NCBI RefSeq assembly: GCF_001942495.1
Contig: NZ_MKZS01000001.1
Location: forward strand, 826,980 to 866,628
DNA length: 39,649 nt
Reading direction: 5' to 3'
From: Moorena bouillonii PNG
Lineage (GTDB): Bacteria; Cyanobacteriota; Cyanobacteriia; Cyanobacteriales; Coleofasciculaceae
The position numbers and the translations under genes were made by a program. How positions within the stretch are numbered: position 1 is the first letter of the stretch; every line of letters begins with the position of its first letter. The notes under the pieces are model-generated. The model made no database searches, was not told where the DNA came from, and was given only the letters and a program-made list of their open reading frames with translations. Shown here one piece after another: positions 16,507 through 25,106 of the stretch.

Positions 16507-16609
16507 GGAGTAGGCAGTAGGGAGTAGGGAATCGGGAATCGGGAGTCGGGAGTCGGGAATCGGGAATCGGGAATCGGGAATCGGGAATCGGGAATCGGGA
16601 ATCGGGAAA
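16504..16609. repeat. Heptameric tandem array (TAGGGAG / GGGAATC / GGGAGTC)
   Basis: Begins on the proB stop codon as TAGGGAG units and passes into about 11 copies of GGGAATC/GGGAGTC. The constant 7-nt period with changing unit sequence matches the other heptamer arrays here. Confidence 0.95.
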
Positions 16610-16696
16610 AAATACTCTGTACCTGATTAGGTTAGAAACCGCTATACTGTATGTCTCTCAAGATTGTGCTCAATCAATAAAATCATGGTTTCGTAA

Positions 16697-16740
16697 GCAT
16701 ATGCGCTACGCGCACGCTGCTTGAGGTGCCGTTGGCCGTT
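16697..16740. repeat. Dispersed repeat fragment (GTAAGCAT-ATGCGCTACGCGCACGCT)
   Basis: Matches the left part of the 11599-11844 block, including CTTGAGGTGC, then a GCCGTTGGCCGTTGGCCACGC segment. Confidence 0.7.
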
Positions 16741-16795
16741 GGCCACGCTACTAGATCGGTGCTTAAAATCAACCTTCCTTAGCCTGCGCAAACGG

Positions 16796-16849
16796 GAGAA
16801 TTTAATAGTTCGAGATTAATGAAAATTGGAAGTCTGAGGAAAATCCCAT
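16796..16849 (-). repeat. 54-bp dispersed repeat, copy B
   Basis: Reverse-complement counterpart of 12581-12634 with about six or seven differences. It lies between the convergent ends of proB and the proX-like gene. Confidence 0.8.
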
Positions 16850-16977
16850 CAGCAGACTTATAGCAGTCGAAGTAAAGGTTAAGACATATTTCTCTTCCCT
16901 ATTCCCAGATCCGCTGTTCCCTGTTCCCTAAAAACCTCACTCAATTGAAAACCGCTATATACCCTTTGAGGATAGTT

Positions 16978-18018
16978 TTAAGTCGTGGCTGCCTCTTTGG
17001 CTGACTCTACCCAACTATCAAACAGTTCCTGGTTTGTCTTTACCCATTCTTCGGCATGGCGGCGAATATCTTTTGGAGTATTTTCACCATCTTGTACCAG
17101 TTTTTGTTCAGCATTCACATCCTCAATCGGAACCGTCATCAACTCAAACAGGCGTTTGGCAGCTGGATTGGCTGCTAAAAATTTCTTGTTGGCTATCACG
17201 CGAACTTGATCGACACCAACACCTAAATTTTTTCCGTCAACAGTAGTATCTTTTTCTGTTATATTTTCCTGTTCTTTAGGTAGAGAAAGAAAAGGAACCT
17301 CTAATCTAATGGTATCTTCTCCTGGCTTTAATACTGTCACTGACCAGTGGGGAATATAGCTATAAAATAAAATCGGTTGTCCTTGTTTATAGCGACCCAA
17401 TGTGGCGGCCAAGAGAACATCATAGTTGCCTTGGTCATGTTCAATGGTATCGCGCAACTTGTAAGCATCGAGCTGATGTTCAATTACCAACTCACACCCC
17501 CAACCTGGATTACAACCAGTTAAGTTGGCTTTGCCATCCCCATCAGAGTCAAACAGTTTGGCAATCTTGGGGTCTTTTAGTTGTTCCAAATTAGTGATTT
17601 TGTATTGTTCAGCAGTTTTTTTATCAATCTGATAGCTTTGCAAAGCATCAGAAATAATTACTCCCACCTTTTCTAATTTTTGGTCACCACCGTTTTCTAA
17701 AAAAAATTTTTTGTGTATATTTTGCCAATGAACACTGTAGAAATCTACGTCGCCATTCCTTACAGAAATGTGTGCCAATGGAATACTAAGTTGTTTTATT
17801 TCAGCTGGTTTATAACCAACCTTTTCCAAACCAATATTGATGATTTCGGAAACAAATAAGGCATAGGTGGAAACGGAGGATGCAGAACTGACCTTGACTC
17901 CTTTACCTGCTGTGGATTGACTGCCATTTGGGGTCTGTGCTTCACAGGCGATTAAACTGAGGCATAAAGCTGCTGCTAAGATAGTACAAATAAATTTATT
18001 AATTTTCCTGATGGTCAT
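16978..18018 (-). CDS. proX: Glycine betaine/proline-binding lipoprotein, ProX-like
   Basis: 346 residues. The N-terminus has a signal peptide with lipobox LSLIAC (Cys about residue 25), so it should be lipid-anchored outside the cytoplasmic membrane. The ligand region has the tryptophans expected in a betaine-binding aromatic box: FYSVHWQNIHKK, NPGWGCELV and YIPHWSVTVL. The OpuAC/ProX pattern continues to the C-terminal EEWVKTNQELFDSWV. ProX delivers betaine or proline to the ProV-ProW importer, but neither gene is in the window, so this may be an orphan working with a complex encoded elsewhere. It runs convergently to proB. Confidence 0.9.
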   Translation of the reverse strand: MTIRKINKFICTILAAALCLSLIACEAQTPNGSQSTAGKGVKVSSASSVSTYALFVSEIINIGLEKVGYKPAEIKQLSIPLAHISVRNGDVDFYSVHWQNIHKKFFLENGGDQKLEKVGVIISDALQSYQIDKKTAEQYKITNLEQLKDPKIAKLFDSDGDGKANLTGCNPGWGCELVIEHQLDAYKLRDTIEHDQGNYDVLLAATLGRYKQGQPILFYSYIPHWSVTVLKPGEDTIRLEVPFLSLPKEQENITEKDTTVDGKNLGVGVDQVRVIANKKFLAANPAAKRLFELMTVPIEDVNAEQKLVQDGENTPKDIRRHAEEWVKTNQELFDSWVESAKEAATT

Positions 18019-18163
18019 TTCTTGGATTCTATTTGATCAAGTGCTATCGGGATGTTACAGCTAGATTTTGCCTGAAATTCTCGTAAGGTGCAATCCCGAC
18101 TACTGACCATAGGGTGGAATGGGCATGTTGGTGGAATGGGCAAAATGCCTGTTTCATTTTCGG

Positions 18164-18224
18164 GCGGGCAGGATGCCCACTCTACTGCTATTGATTCGCG
18201 CAGCGGGCAGGATGCCCACTCTAC
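18164..18224. repeat. Two copies of a 22-bp palindrome-containing repeat
   Basis: GCGGGCAGGATGCCCACTCTAC occurs at 18164-18185 and 18203-18224. Each contains GGGCA-GGA-TGCCC. A related GGGCAAAATGCC lies at 18139-18150. The same arm-GGA-arm design appears inside the last NRPS gene at 19829-19845. Confidence 0.88.
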
Positions 18225-18326
18225 GGCGTTGCTGAATTAAGGAATGAATGCGCGATCATCTGGTTTTATTAAAGCCCAGAATTGGGGGGCTAGGGGGGCG
18301 AAACCATACCCATAATCAGCAACGCC
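18225..18326. mobile_element. MITE-like element with 11-bp terminal inverted repeats
   Basis: GGCGTTGCTGA at 18225-18235 and its exact complement TCAGCAACGCC at 18316-18326 bound a 102-bp non-coding insert that includes a run of G (about 18285-18298). It directly abuts a transposase-like fragment, suggesting insertion into it. Confidence 0.7.
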
Positions 18327-18415
18327 ACTGTGGTCAGTCCGCACGAACCGGTCATCACAATGCCAAAACGACCCATCCCTAAAACCACTGCTTGAGGTTT
18401 GCTCAGATGGGGCAT
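18327..18415 (-). pseudogene. Transposase N-terminal fragment
   Basis: Reading left from ATG at 18415 gives about 30 residues starting MPHLSKPQAVVLGMGRFGIV and ending GSCGLTT, which recalls the N-terminus of DDE transposases common in cyanobacteria. The frame then enters the MITE-like element and soon stops. The identification is from memory of the family pattern and is moderate at best. Confidence 0.45.
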
Positions 18416-18436
18416 TTTTTTAGCTGTCCGGCAAAA

Positions 18437-18727
18437 GAAGCCCCACAGCTAATGCGTAGCATAGGTGTGGGATGAATTTTGCACAGGGTATTATAAAATT
18501 GCTATAATATATGTACTGAGAAACAAAGCCGAAAATGCTGGTTTGTCAGTCACCTACGTTCCTAAAAAATAGAAATTATTGTATTGTTCCGGCGCGGAGG
18601 GGCATCCCGTGTCGTTAATAAAGCTTGCCGAGTATCCGAACCGTTGGGTGGAGTTGGCAAGAAGCCTACACGCTCACTCGTTCGCGAAGCGGCTCTGTAA
18701 GAGCAGAGTCAGTGTAGGAGTATGTCA
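18437..18727 (+). mobile_element. Non-autonomous IS200/IS605-like remnant
   Basis: The left end is a hairpin CCCCAC...GTGGG (18441-18471) followed by ATGAATTTT, the same tail that follows the left hairpin of the TnpB element. The right end has CCTACAC/GTGTAGG arms (18665-18671 and 18712-18718) enclosing TTCGCGAA and GCTCT...AGAGC structures, and finishes GGAGTATGTCAC. Only about 290 bp remain and no TnpB catalytic sequence is left. It ends within 2-3 bases of the stop codon of the last NRPS gene. Confidence 0.55.
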
Positions 18728-18728
18728 C

Positions 18729-21700
18729 TCACTGTCCAAGAGCCATTTTTGGTACTCTTGATTCTTCTTCATGGCTGTGTTCTCCTAGTGGCGATATATA
18801 CACGTGGGAATCCCTCAATCGCTTCTGAGCAATTTTACGCTCCGTCTCATTGTCAGTTATTGGGAAATGCGCTAAGGCTACTTCATCTACTTTTCCTTCG
18901 TGAGTCAAAGGTAAACTTGATACAGGAAAATAAGCTCCTGGCATCATGTATGGAGGTAACTGTTGTTGAATTTGGGACTGTAATTGTTTGGGGTTCCAGG
19001 CTCCTGCCACCACAACATAAGCTACTAGGAATGTTTGATTAGCTAATACATAAGCTTGTTCTACTCCAGGAGCTGATAATAGGGCGGTTTCTATGTCCGC
19101 TAGTTCTATTCGCTTCCCTTGGAACCATGTATACCTTTGTTTTACACCGACTATTTCTAGATAACCTTGGTTGTGATAACGACCTATATCCCCTGTTTGG
19201 AATAGTTTACCTAATTGGGGATGCTCAATAAATTTCTGTGATATCTGTTGCTGTTGATGCAGATAACCTCTGGCTAAACTGGAACCTCCAATATAAATTT
19301 CTCCTGGTACTCCGGTGGGAACAGGGTCTTGGTGTTGGTCTAATACATAAACTGATAACCGACCAGGGTTGCCTACAGGTACATTTTCTCTGGGAGGTTC
19401 TTCTAGCCATTGCCAGTGGGTAACTTCTCCTCCTGCTTCTGGGAGACTGTAGAAGTTGTGTAATGAAACTGGGTAACTTTGTAGAAATTTATTGGCTATT
19501 TCTGTTGATAGGGTTTCTCCACTGCAAAGAAGCGATCGCCAACTGTTCAAAAAAGGTGCCTTGTTAGTTGTATTTAACCAGGTGGTTAGTTCTGACGGAT
19601 ACAGGTGAACTATAGTTACTTTGTGCTGGCCGATTAATTTCTGTAATTCTGTAGGCTCGTCATTTGCAGCTATAACGATACTACCACCACTGATTAGAGG
19701 TAAACCTATTTCTAGAAGAGCTACATCTTGAGTCAGAGATGTTTTATGCAGTAGAATATCTTGATTAGTTATTTTCAGCGTTTCTTGTAGCCATTGTAAA
19801 CGTTGAGCTACAGCCTGATGTTCTACTGGCGAGCAGGATGCTCGCGCTGGGGTTTGATTGAGGATATAGGCAAGATTGGTAGCTGTTGTTGCTGTATTTG
19901 GGTTTTCTGTATTCTGTGTAGCTATTGATTCCCACTCAGTATCTAGACACAGAATTTGAGCATTGGAGTCAGGAATTTCTGATTTGAGGTCGTTTAGAGT
20001 TAAAATTACTGAAATTGACTGCAAATCCTGTGATTTGTCGGTTGGATCTATTGCTACATAAGCTCCTCCTGCCTTGAGTATTGCTAATAAACCGACGATT
20101 CTTTCTAGAGTAGGGTCAATATATATGCCTACTGGTGTTTCTGTGCTTATGCCTAAACCTAATAGATGGTGGGCAAGTTGGTTAGCTTTGTAGTTGAGTT
20201 GGGCGTAGGTTAATTGTTGCTCCTCAAATATTAAAGCTACTGCATTTGGGTTCTTTTCAACAACATTCTCAAATAATTGATGGATACATTTGTCTGTTGG
20301 ATAATCTATTTTGCTGTTATTCCATTCCTGCAGAATTTTCTGTTTTTCTGCGGTTGTTATTAGGGGGAGTTTTGAGATTTTTTCTTGGGGGTTGGCTACT
20401 ATTGCTTCTAGTAAAGTTAGGAAATGTTCCATCAACCTAGCAATGGTTGCTCCGTCAAATATGTCTGTGTTGTAACAAACATAAGCTTCGTGTTCTGGTC
20501 CTGATTGTGCTTTCCAGAGATATATTTCTAAATCCATTCTACTAGCAATGTCTGGATAATCTGCAACCCTAGGAGTCACTCTTAATCCTGGTAAATCCCA
20601 AGAGTCCAGTGATTTGATATTTAGAAAGTCAAAGTACACTCGCATTAGACGGTTTTCCTTAACTTCCGTACCTGGAATAAGTTCCTCTAATAGCTGTGGA
20701 AATTGTAAATCCTGATGTTTATAGGCATCTTCAGTTGTTTGTTTGACTTGAGTTAACAATTCGGTAAAGCTAGAGTCATCTGAGAACTGAGAACGAATTG
20801 GAAGGATGCTTGCAAACATACCAATTAATGGTTCGATTTCGACTCGGTTGCGGTTAGCAGTTATTGCACCTACTATTAAGTCAGACTCTCCACTATAACG
20901 ATACAATAAGACAAAAGTTGCACTCAGCATAGTCGTAAATAATGTTGTACCTAACTCTTGACCCAGTTGCTCAAGTTTCTGTATTAAGTTCTGATTGAGT
21001 TCCAATTTTTCGAATCTTCCCTCGCGACTTTGCACTTCTGGAGGTCGGCGGTCTGTTAGTAGGGGTAATATTGAGGAAGTTCCTGCTAGTTTGTGTCTCC
21101 AGTAGCTTAGATGTTCTTCTAATACCTCTGCTGTTTGTTGTCGTTGCCAGTGGGAGTAGTCGGCATATTGAATGGGTAGTTCTGGTAATGGGGATGGGTT
21201 TCCTTGACTGTAGGCTTCATACAATTTATATAGTTCTGAGATTAGTATGTTTATAGACCAACCGTCATATATTATGTGGTCTATGACCAATATTACTACA
21301 TGAGTTTCTGGGCTAAGTCGTACGAGGGTGACAGACAGCGGGGGGCTTGCTAGGTCAAAGTATTTTCGGGCTTCAGTTCTGACTAGCTGTTCAAGTTTGG
21401 TTATCTGTTCTGCTGATGATGGTAATTCTACTACTGACAGATTAATTTTGGCGACGGTCGAAATTACTTGTATAAGTTTTCCATCTATGGAGGGAAAAGT
21501 GGTTCGTAGGCTTTCATGTCGTCGGATGATTTCGTTGAAGCTTTGCTCTAAGGTTGCTAGATTGAGAAGACCATCTACGGTAAAACTATACATACCGTTC
21601 AACGGACGCCAGCCCAAAATAAATTCTTGAGGGTAAGAAAGGGGAATTTCCTGTTCCCTAGAAACCCTTGGAATAACTTGACTTTCCTTTGGTTCCAACT

Positions 21701-24700
21701 CTTGTTCAACTAAAACTTCTGCTAGTTGAGCGATAGTAGGATTTTGAAATAGCTTACTTATAGAGAACTCTACTGGCAATCTTTGTTGCACCCGAGACAC
21801 AACCTGAGTGGCATTCATAGAATGGCCACCTAAATCAAAGAAGTTATCGTGTATACCTATCTGTTCTATACCCAACACTTCTCTCCAAATCTCTGCTAAT
21901 GCCTTCTGTGTCTCCGTCTCAGGAGCTACATACTCCGTTGACACACTACTGAGATTATCCGGTACAGGTAATGCCTTCCGGTCTACTTTTCCACTTGGAG
22001 TCAGAGGCAGTTGCGACAACACTACAAAACCGCTCGGTATCATATACTCCGGAAACTGCTCTTTCAGATACTGTTTCAATTTCTTGATTTGTTCTGCCTC
22101 TGATATCTCTTGGTTTGAGCTAGCTAGAGTTTGGGTTTCTAACACTATATACGCCACTAAACGTTTATTACCTAGGTTGTCTTCGGTGGCTAATACTACT
22201 GTTTCTTTAACTATAGTATGTTGAGTTAGGGTCGCTTCTATTTCTCCCGTTTCTACCCGGTATCCTCGGATTTTTACTTGGTTGTCTATCCGCCCTAAAA
22301 ACTCTATGTTGCCATCAGCTAGATAACGACATAAGTCTCCTGTTCTATATAATTTTGTGACTTTTGAGTTATCAAAAGGATGAGGGATGAATTTCTCAGT
22401 TGTTAATTCTAGGCGGTTCAGATAACCATTTGCCAGACCGACTCCACCAATGTAAAGTTCTCCTGGAACCCCTACTGGCAATGGTTGTTGCTCACCACTG
22501 AGAACATAAAGTTGAGTATTGGCAATCGGACGACCTATCGGGGGGAGTTTCGGCCAGTTATCCGCATCTCCTTCTAATGTGTAAGCAGAAACTACATGGC
22601 TTTCTGATGGTCCATATTGGTTTTGCAGTCTACATTCAGGCAGTCGCTTCATCATCTCCATCAGGTCTGCTGTCACTTGCAATTGTTCCCCTGCTGTTAT
22701 CACCTCACGCAATGGTGGCAGATTTTGGCATTGAGATGCCACTAAGGCCAACTGTTGTAAAGCTACAAAGGGTAAAAATAGTCGCTCTACCTGATTGTGA
22801 GTTAAGAATTCCATCAATCCTAACGGATCACGCCTCAGTTCTGAAGACACTAATACCAGAATCCCTCCTGAACAACAAGTGGAGAATATTTCTTGGAAGG
22901 ATACGTCAAAGCTAATAGGAGCAAATTGCAGAGTTTTTGCTCCTTGACCAACTATTGTTTCCTGCTGTTGCCAAAGGATTAGATTCACTAGAGAACCTTG
23001 GCTCATAGCCACTCCTTTTGGCTTACCTGTAGACCCAGAGGTATAAATAACATAGCCCAAGTTCGATGGTTTGACTTCACTACTTAAATTGCCTTGAGAA
23101 CAGTCTGACCATAGGTTGTCGTTACTATCTAAACACACTATCTGAGCTTCATGTTCTGATAATAACGTTACTAATGATTGCTGAGTTAGCAATATGGATA
23201 CTTGGGAATCAGAAATCATATAAGCCAAACGTTCTGATGGATAATTGGGGTCTAGTGGCACATAAGCTCCTCCAGCTTTGAGTATGGCTAATATACCTAC
23301 TACCATTTCTACTGAACGCTCTACACATATACCCACTAGGGTATCTGGAACTACTCCCAACTTTTGCAAGTAATGTGCTAGTTGATTAGCTTTGCTATTT
23401 AATTCCGAATAGGTCAGCTTTTGTTGTTCAAATACTACTGCTGCTGCATCTGGGGTTTTCTCTACCTGCTCTTCAAATAATTGACGGATACACTTGTTAT
23501 TTGGGTAATCTGTTTTCGTATTGTTCCATTCCACCAGTATTTGGTCTCGCTCTGCCTCTTTCATTAATGGCAGCTTGCTCACAGGTTGCTCGGTCGTCTC
23601 TACTGCTGCTGATAGTAAGTTTTCATAATGTGACACCATGCGACTAATTGTTTCGGCTGAGAACAAGTCTCGGTTATAGGCACAGAATCCTTTGATTTCC
23701 TCTCCTACTGGCCACAGATGTAACTCTAAGTCAAACCTCACTGTCATCTCAGCTCCTCCCCCTTCATACCAACCTACTTCCAAGTTGGGTAAGCTAAAGG
23801 ATGGTTTTAATACTTCCTCCTGCTGAACGGCAAACATTACCTGAAACAAGGGGCTTTGCGATAAAGAACGTTCCGGTTGCAACTCTTCTACCAATTTCTC
23901 AAAGGGTATGTCTTGATTACCATAAGCTTCTAGAGCTGTTTGTTTAACTCGATTTAATACCTCTGTGAAACTAGGGTCTCCTCCTAGGTCTGTGTACATG
24001 ACTAGGGAGTTGACAAAGAAACCGATCAACCCCTCTATTTCTCTGCGGTTGCGGTTAGCTATAGGTGAACCTACTGCTATACTTTCTTGACCACTGTAAC
24101 GAGACATTAAGACTTTGAAGGCTGCTAACAGGGTCATAAATAGGGTAGTTCCCTGCTTTTGACTCAGTTGTTTAACTTTTGAGGTCAGCTCTGCTGGTAT
24201 GTTTATGGGTATACCTGCTCCATTAAAAGTTTGAACTGGAGGTCGGGGATGGTCTGTGGGTAGTTGTATTTGAGGTAAGTCTTGGAGCTTTTGCCTCCAG
24301 TAACTTAGTTGACTTTCTAGGGTTTCACCTTGTAAATAGTTCCTTTGCCACACTGCAAAGTCCGCATATTGTATGGGCAACTCTGGTATTGGGGATGGTT
24401 GGTCTTGCACTATGGCAGTGTAAATAACTGAAAGTTCCTTGGGTAATACTGTAAGTGACCAGCCATCGCTTGCTATGTGATGTAATATGATTTGCAGTAT
24501 GTGTTCTGCTTTTCCTAGTTTAAACAACTGAGCCCGTATGGGGGGGTCTACTTCTAGATTGAATGAAAGTTCATTTTCTTGTTGGAGTAGTTGTTGCAGT
24601 TTGGTGGTTTGCTCAGATGGTGTTAACTCACTTAGGTCTTGTATAGGTAGTTCTAATTCAAAGGGGGATTGAATTATTTGTAGTGGTGTGTCGTTGATTT

Positions 24701-25106
24701 CACTGAAAGTTGTTCTCAGAGTTTCATGGCGAGCAATGATTTGGTTGAGACTTTTTTCTAGGGCTACATAGTCGAGTTTTCCTACTAGCTCTAGGGTTAA
24801 TGGCATATTGTAGGCATTCCTACTCAAAGCCATTTTTTCAATAAACCATAGCCTTTGTTGCGCAAAGGATAATGGCGGAGGATTGCCATTTCGCTCAATA
24901 GGATTAATTAAGTCTTCCTTGAATTCTCTCTTTAAATTAGCTTGTTGCAAAAAAGTAATAATTTCCTGCTTACGATCGCTTAATTTAGTTCGTAGCTCTG
25001 ATGTCAAAACTCCTTCTGGAGCATTACAGCGCAAGCGTTGACCTTCAAGCCATAATTTTATATCTTGATTAGCCAGATCGTCTAAAAATTTTTCTAATGT
25101 TTTCAT
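18729..25106 (-). CDS. NRPS, C-A(Pro)-PCP-C-A*; terminal enzyme without thioesterase
   Basis: 2125 residues. Order: TubC-like docking domain (1-55), C (HHIASDGWS about 206), A (YTSGSTGKPKG about 688), PCP (DLGGHSMNATQ about 1092), a divergent C (DHIIYDGWS about 1273, catalytic second His kept) and an A-like domain (about 1605-2082). The first A pocket reads D-V-Q-F-I-A-Q-V-V-K, a proline-type code. The second A-like domain has lost the P-loop, with PARASCSPVEH where SGSTGKPKG should be. It keeps FQTGDIGRY, but the A8 (GRID) and A10 (GKVDR) motifs are degenerate. No PCP, TE (GxSxG) or reductase follows, and the last ~40 residues are of unknown type. GGGAGG 11 nt before the ATG serves as ribosome binding site and the start overlaps the upstream stop by 4 bp. 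Expected role: add Pro to the methylated peptide and take part in release. Confidence 0.93.
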   Translation of the reverse strand: MKTLEKFLDDLANQDIKLWLEGQRLRCNAPEGVLTSELRTKLSDRKQEIITFLQQANLKREFKEDLINPIERNGNPPPLSFAQQRLWFIEKMALSRNAYNMPLTLELVGKLDYVALEKSLNQIIARHETLRTTFSEINDTPLQIIQSPFELELPIQDLSELTPSEQTTKLQQLLQQENELSFNLEVDPPIRAQLFKLGKAEHILQIILHHIASDGWSLTVLPKELSVIYTAIVQDQPSPIPELPIQYADFAVWQRNYLQGETLESQLSYWRQKLQDLPQIQLPTDHPRPPVQTFNGAGIPINIPAELTSKVKQLSQKQGTTLFMTLLAAFKVLMSRYSGQESIAVGSPIANRNRREIEGLIGFFVNSLVMYTDLGGDPSFTEVLNRVKQTALEAYGNQDIPFEKLVEELQPERSLSQSPLFQVMFAVQQEEVLKPSFSLPNLEVGWYEGGGAEMTVRFDLELHLWPVGEEIKGFCAYNRDLFSAETISRMVSHYENLLSAAVETTEQPVSKLPLMKEAERDQILVEWNNTKTDYPNNKCIRQLFEEQVEKTPDAAAVVFEQQKLTYSELNSKANQLAHYLQKLGVVPDTLVGICVERSVEMVVGILAILKAGGAYVPLDPNYPSERLAYMISDSQVSILLTQQSLVTLLSEHEAQIVCLDSNDNLWSDCSQGNLSSEVKPSNLGYVIYTSGSTGKPKGVAMSQGSLVNLILWQQQETIVGQGAKTLQFAPISFDVSFQEIFSTCCSGGILVLVSSELRRDPLGLMEFLTHNQVERLFLPFVALQQLALVASQCQNLPPLREVITAGEQLQVTADLMEMMKRLPECRLQNQYGPSESHVVSAYTLEGDADNWPKLPPIGRPIANTQLYVLSGEQQPLPVGVPGELYIGGVGLANGYLNRLELTTEKFIPHPFDNSKVTKLYRTGDLCRYLADGNIEFLGRIDNQVKIRGYRVETGEIEATLTQHTIVKETVVLATEDNLGNKRLVAYIVLETQTLASSNQEISEAEQIKKLKQYLKEQFPEYMIPSGFVVLSQLPLTPSGKVDRKALPVPDNLSSVSTEYVAPETETQKALAEIWREVLGIEQIGIHDNFFDLGGHSMNATQVVSRVQQRLPVEFSISKLFQNPTIAQLAEVLVEQELEPKESQVIPRVSREQEIPLSYPQEFILGWRPLNGMYSFTVDGLLNLATLEQSFNEIIRRHESLRTTFPSIDGKLIQVISTVAKINLSVVELPSSAEQITKLEQLVRTEARKYFDLASPPLSVTLVRLSPETHVVILVIDHIIYDGWSINILISELYKLYEAYSQGNPSPLPELPIQYADYSHWQRQQTAEVLEEHLSYWRHKLAGTSSILPLLTDRRPPEVQSREGRFEKLELNQNLIQKLEQLGQELGTTLFTTMLSATFVLLYRYSGESDLIVGAITANRNRVEIEPLIGMFASILPIRSQFSDDSSFTELLTQVKQTTEDAYKHQDLQFPQLLEELIPGTEVKENRLMRVYFDFLNIKSLDSWDLPGLRVTPRVADYPDIASRMDLEIYLWKAQSGPEHEAYVCYNTDIFDGATIARLMEHFLTLLEAIVANPQEKISKLPLITTAEKQKILQEWNNSKIDYPTDKCIHQLFENVVEKNPNAVALIFEEQQLTYAQLNYKANQLAHHLLGLGISTETPVGIYIDPTLERIVGLLAILKAGGAYVAIDPTDKSQDLQSISVILTLNDLKSEIPDSNAQILCLDTEWESIATQNTENPNTATTATNLAYILNQTPARASCSPVEHQAVAQRLQWLQETLKITNQDILLHKTSLTQDVALLEIGLPLISGGSIVIAANDEPTELQKLIGQHKVTIVHLYPSELTTWLNTTNKAPFLNSWRSLLCSGETLSTEIANKFLQSYPVSLHNFYSLPEAGGEVTHWQWLEEPPRENVPVGNPGRLSVYVLDQHQDPVPTGVPGEIYIGGSSLARGYLHQQQQISQKFIEHPQLGKLFQTGDIGRYHNQGYLEIVGVKQRYTWFQGKRIELADIETALLSAPGVEQAYVLANQTFLVAYVVVAGAWNPKQLQSQIQQQLPPYMMPGAYFPVSSLPLTHEGKVDEVALAHFPITDNETERKIAQKRLRDSHVYISPLGEHSHEEESRVPKMALGQ
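19829..19845. repeat. Palindrome GCGAGCA-GGA-TGCTCGC inside the terminal A* domain
   Basis: Seven-base perfect arms with a GGA loop, the same architecture as the intergenic repeats at 18164-18224. It encodes ARASCS exactly where the A3 phosphate-binding loop belongs. Confidence 0.8.

Noticed and set aside
18579-18761. 60-residue frame
   Set aside because: Reads through the IS200/IS605 remnant's right-end structure and has no conserved domain.
18729-18860. Thioesterase or reductase at the NRPS C-terminus
   Set aside because: No GxSxG or Rossmann motif; only about 40 residues follow the A-like domain.
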